Assembly: GCA_965603095.1 (NCBI GenBank)
Contig: CBFDBQ010000002.1
Location: forward strand, 1 to 64,000
Length of the DNA: 64,000 nt
Source: DAOVVL01 sp965603095
GTDB lineage: Bacteria > Pseudomonadota > Alphaproteobacteria > Rhodospirillales > Magnetovibrionaceae
Reading direction: 5' to 3'
Shown here: piece after piece, positions 61,220 to 64,000 of the stretch
How the letters are laid out: each line of letters starts with the position of its first letter
How positions within the stretch are numbered: the stretch's first letter is position 1
The notes under the pieces: generated by a model
Databases searched by the model: none
What the model saw: only the letters and a program-made list of their open reading frames with translations
What the model was told of the DNA's origin: nothing
Translations under genes and position numbers: made by a program

Positions 61220-62107
61220 ATGACAGACCGTATTAGAGCTATACATTCAGGCTTCGTCCAACCCGGGCGTGGTGTTGGCAACCGACTTATGTACATTATT
61301 TTGGTGGCGGCATCGCTTGGCCTTTTGTTATTGGGAAAGGCTGATCCGGTATTTATGGAGAGGGTGCGTTCTCAAATTTCAGATTTTGCAACCCCTATAC
61401 TTGATACGCTGTCCAGACCAATCTCCAACACTGAAAAAGTTATTTCTGAAATTAATCTTCTTGCTGATATAAGATCAGAAAATGAAAAGCTACGTGGTGA
61501 AAATGATTTGCTTATGCAATGGCAATCTACTGCACGAAAGCTTGAAGTCGAAAATAAACAATTAAAGGGCTTATTAAACTTTGCTCCAGATGCTGAACCC
61601 GGATTTATAACTGCAAGGGTAATAGCAGACACAGGCGGTGCGTTTGTACGTAGCCTTCTTGCCAGCGCTGGTTTGCGTGATGGCGCAGCCAAAGGTCAGG
61701 CCGTAGTAACAAGCGAAGGTTTGGTCGGTAGGGTGCAGGGCGTTGGTACGCGCTCGGTTCGTATTTTACTAATAACCGATCTTAACTCTCGCATCCCAGT
61801 TATTGTTGAATCGAGCAGAACAAGAGCAATAATGGCGGGCGATAATTCAGATAGGCCCAAGCTAATTCATTTACCACCAGGTGCGGTGGTTTCACCCGGT
61901 GATAGGGTGGTTACATCTGGCCATGGCGGTGCTTTCCCACCGGGCATACAGGTTGGACGAATAACCGCAGTTGATGAAAAAGGCATAATGGTGCAACCGT
62001 TTGTACAGCGCGAACGTATAGAGTTCGTGCGAATTGTAGATTATGGCCTTAAAGGTATTCTTGATGCACCCAAGACAACAAAAGACGCGGGGGCAAGCAA
62101 AGAATGA
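61220..62107 (+). CDS. mreC: Rod-shape protein MreC
   Basis: Bitopic periplasmic scaffold of 295 residues that contacts PBP2. TM segment about 24-42 (LMYIILVAASLGLLLLGKA), coiled coil about 75-117 (ISEINLLADIRSENEKLRGENDLL), then two beta-barrel domains (GFITARVIADTG to PFVQRERIEFVRIVDYG). ATG 61220 is chosen because GGGGG stands before it; a longer frame begins at 61178. Overlaps mreD by four bases. Confidence 0.94.
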   Translation: MTDRIRAIHSGFVQPGRGVGNRLMYIILVAASLGLLLLGKADPVFMERVRSQISDFATPILDTLSRPISNTEKVISEINLLADIRSENEKLRGENDLLMQWQSTARKLEVENKQLKGLLNFAPDAEPGFITARVIADTGGAFVRSLLASAGLRDGAAKGQAVVTSEGLVGRVQGVGTRSVRILLITDLNSRIPVIVESSRTRAIMAGDNSDRPKLIHLPPGAVVSPGDRVVTSGHGGAFPPGIQVGRITAVDEKGIMVQPFVQRERIEFVRIVDYGLKGILDAPKTTKDAGASKE

Positions 62108-62619
62108 AACCGGGTTTTTTACAGCGCCTTGATTTAATTGCACGCGGATCAACACCATTTGTATTGACGGCCCTTCTAATAGTGATGAGCGCAATACCCA
62201 CAAGAATTCCTGAATTTGCCCACATTGCACCGATGTTGCCGCTTATGGCCGTTTACCATTGGTCTATCTATCGCCCCGATCTTTTACCGGCATGGGCTGT
62301 TTTTATCGCAGGCTTAATGCAAGATGCATTAGTCGGCACACCGTTTGGGGTAAACGCGCTTGTTTTCCTTGCCGTGCATATGGTTGTTTTAAGCCAGCAA
62401 GTATTCTTTACAGGTAAATCATTTGCTGTTGTGTGGATTGGGTTTGCAATGGTTTCTGCGGCCGCATTCATTTTGACATGGGCCTTGGTCTCTGGCTTTT
62501 TTGGCCAGTCGACTGGATTGATGAGCATGTTTTTTCAGTATTTAGTTACGCTTGGAACCTTTCCCGTTTTGACATGGCTGTTGATGATTTGGCAGCAGCG
62601 AATGTTGTCTCAAGATTAA
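62104..62619 (+). CDS. mreD: Rod-shape protein MreD
   Basis: Inner-membrane protein of 171 residues with five or six hydrophobic segments, the polytopic partner of MreC. Family traits include the short basic start and YRPDLLPAWAVFIAGLMQDALVGTPFGVNAL. Coupled to mreC by an ATGA overlap; mrdA follows 21 bases later. Confidence 0.92.
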   Translation: MKPGFLQRLDLIARGSTPFVLTALLIVMSAIPTRIPEFAHIAPMLPLMAVYHWSIYRPDLLPAWAVFIAGLMQDALVGTPFGVNALVFLAVHMVVLSQQVFFTGKSFAVVWIGFAMVSAAAFILTWALVSGFFGQSTGLMSMFFQYLVTLGTFPVLTWLLMIWQQRMLSQD

Positions 62620-62640
62620 ATAATAATAATCAGGAATAAA

Positions 62641-64000
62641 ATGCATAGGGATTCTGAGAGGCATAAACTTTTTTCCCGTCGCGCTGCAATGCTTGGCGGG
62701 GGTCAGGCGTTGTTATTATCAACCCTTGCCGCCCGTATGTATTATTTGCAAGTAGTTGAATCCGATCGCTACAAAACATTAGCCGATGAAAACAGAATAA
62801 ACTTGCGCCTATTGGCCCCCCCAAGGGGAAGAATAGTTGATCGTTTTGGCCGTGCCATGGCCGATAACCAACAGAATTATCGTGTGGTTGTTATTCCAGA
62901 ACAAGCGGGTGATCTTTCCCTAACGCTTGAGCTTCTTTCTAAAATTGTACCAATGGGAGATAAAGACTGGCGCAGAATTCTACGTGAAGCAAAACGCAAG
63001 CGTGCATTTGTGCCCATTACGGTACGCGAAAACCTTAGCTGGGGTGATGTAGCACGAATTGAAGTAAACACACCTGACCTGCCCGGTGTTTTGATAGATG
63101 TCGGCCAAAGCAGGAATTATATATATGGTAGCGAGGCCGCCCATATTATGGGGTACGTGGCGGCCGTTTCTGAAAAGGAAGTTACCGGTGACCCACTTTT
63201 AGAGCTTCCAGGGTTTCGCATAGGCAAAGCGGGAATTGAAAAAGTATACGATATGCAGTTAAGGGGTGCGGGCGGAAGCTCACAGGTTGAAGTAAATGCC
63301 CTTGGTCGAGTTATTCGTGAACTTGCCCGCCAGGAAGGTCAGCCCGGAAACGAAGTTCGTCTGACCATTAATCTAGATTTACAACGGTTTGTATCTAAAT
63401 TGCTTGGCGATGAAAGTGCAGCAGTTGTTGTGATGGATGTTCATTCAGGTGATGTGCTGGCCATGGTTTCCAGCCCTTCGTTTGACCCAAATATGTTTAA
63501 CAAGGGGTTGGAGCAAGCTCAATGGGATGCGTTGGTTAATAATGAAAAATCCCCGCTTACCAATAAAACCATATCGGGGCAGTATTCACCGGGCTCAACC
63601 TTTAAAATGGCAGTGGCGCTGGCGGCACTTGAAAAAGGCTCCATAACACCAGAAACAAAAATTAATTGCTCCGGTTCCACCAAGCTGGGAAATGCAAAAT
63701 TCCATTGCTGGAAACGTGGCGGCCATGGAACGTTAAATATGGAAGAGGCGATAGAGCAATCATGCGACGTTTATTTTTATGAAACCGCTAGGCGTGCCGG
63801 CATCGATAGAATATCGGCCATGGGCGAAAGACTTGGTATGGGTAAATCGCTAGATTTAGGCCTTCCCGGTGAAAAGCATGGACTTATGCCAACGCGTAAA
63901 TGGAAGATGGGCGCGCTAAATGAACCATGGCAAATGGGTGAGACAATGATAGCTGGTATTGGGCAGGGCTATGTTCTTACTACGCCATTGCAGTTGGCTG
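62641..64000 (+). CDS. mrdA: Penicillin-binding protein 2 (3' truncated by window)
   Basis: Transpeptidase of the elongasome, cross-linking peptidoglycan with RodA and MreBCD. The frame is open from ATG 62641 (AGGAA before it) to the window end, giving about 453 residues. Short cytoplasmic start, TM around 18-34, non-catalytic pedestal (APPRGRIVDRFGRAMADN near 60-77), and the transpeptidase domain from about 245. The SxxK motif is STFK with Ser319, and EQSCDVYFYE carries the second motif. The KTG motif lies beyond the window. rodA probably follows. Confidence 0.95.
   Translation, partial: MHRDSERHKLFSRRAAMLGGGQALLLSTLAARMYYLQVVESDRYKTLADENRINLRLLAPPRGRIVDRFGRAMADNQQNYRVVVIPEQAGDLSLTLELLSKIVPMGDKDWRRILREAKRKRAFVPITVRENLSWGDVARIEVNTPDLPGVLIDVGQSRNYIYGSEAAHIMGYVAAVSEKEVTGDPLLELPGFRIGKAGIEKVYDMQLRGAGGSSQVEVNALGRVIRELARQEGQPGNEVRLTINLDLQRFVSKLLGDESAAVVVMDVHSGDVLAMVSSPSFDPNMFNKGLEQAQWDALVNNEKSPLTNKTISGQYSPGSTFKMAVALAALEKGSITPETKINCSGSTKLGNAKFHCWKRGGHGTLNMEEAIEQSCDVYFYETARRAGIDRISAMGERLGMGKSLDLGLPGEKHGLMPTRKWKMGALNEPWQMGETMIAGIGQGYVLTTPLQLA

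Overview
The window reads as chromosomal DNA of a free-living alphaproteobacterium of moderate GC (roughly mid-40s percent by eye), probably a marine, Rhodospirillales-like sulfur oxidiser. Evidence: a circularly permuted two-piece tmRNA gene, the alphaproteobacterial type of SspB, a glycolate oxidase set, thyX, and a dissimilatory sat-aprM-aprB-aprA cluster of the kind used to oxidise sulfite through APS. There is no phage, integrase, transposase or CRISPR array.

Layout. 0-3.2 kb: 3' end of clpB, a CpdA-like phosphoesterase, a 52-aa small gene, a SlyD-like FKBP and an unknown 117-aa gene. 3.3-8.2 kb: sat, then aprM-aprB-aprA, all on the minus strand and separated by a terminator. 8.5-16.1 kb: cation transporter, M23 peptidase, glyoxalase-II-like hydrolase, stand-alone FliN, methyltransferase, N-formylglutamate amidohydrolase plus GNAT enzyme, tRNA-Val(GAC), azlCD. 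16.4-22.2 kb: a signalling block of a NarL-type regulator, a hybrid kinase, an amino-acid binding protein without a permease, and a PAS kinase. 22.4-26.8 kb: rpmJ and glcDEF. 26.8-30.1 kb: a lipoprotein, an ECF sigma/anti-sigma pair and a secreted Asp/Gly-repeat protein. 30.2-36.9 kb: AsmA-like protein, RHH protein, LysE exporter, hydrolase, class I fumarase. 36.9-40.8 kb: sspB next to ssrA, thyX, a DEAD-box helicase and a cold-shock protein. 41.2-44.1 kb: a FecR-domain exoprotein followed by a Slam-like outer-membrane protein. 44.1-45.7 kb: a GC-rich cytochrome b561/diheme cytochrome module bounded by inverted imperfect repeats. 45.7-53.8 kb: apbC/mrp, hflKC, a Deg protease, a diguanylate cyclase, serB and miaA. 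53.8-59.9 kb: ilvB-ilvH-ilvC, a fused antitoxin-toxin-like gene, a small membrane protein and leuA. 60-64 kb: mreB-mreC-mreD-mrdA, with mrdA cut by the window end.

How genes work together. Sat and AprBA interconvert sulfite, APS and sulfate, with AprM as the probable membrane electron partner. ssrA tags stalled proteins, and the neighbouring sspB product would hand them to ClpXP. IlvBHC and LeuA cover branched-chain amino-acid synthesis. MreBCD with PBP2 builds the rod-shaped wall. The FecR/Slam pair looks like a surface protein with a dedicated translocator. Points most worth a second look are that pair, the cytochrome module with its boundaries, the fused toxin-antitoxin gene, a 42-bp two-hairpin repeat family (three copies), the Cys-containing tail shared by the anti-sigma factor and the lipoprotein, and short repeats in front of aprM. 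Family assignments are by recognising motifs in the translations; no database search was run.
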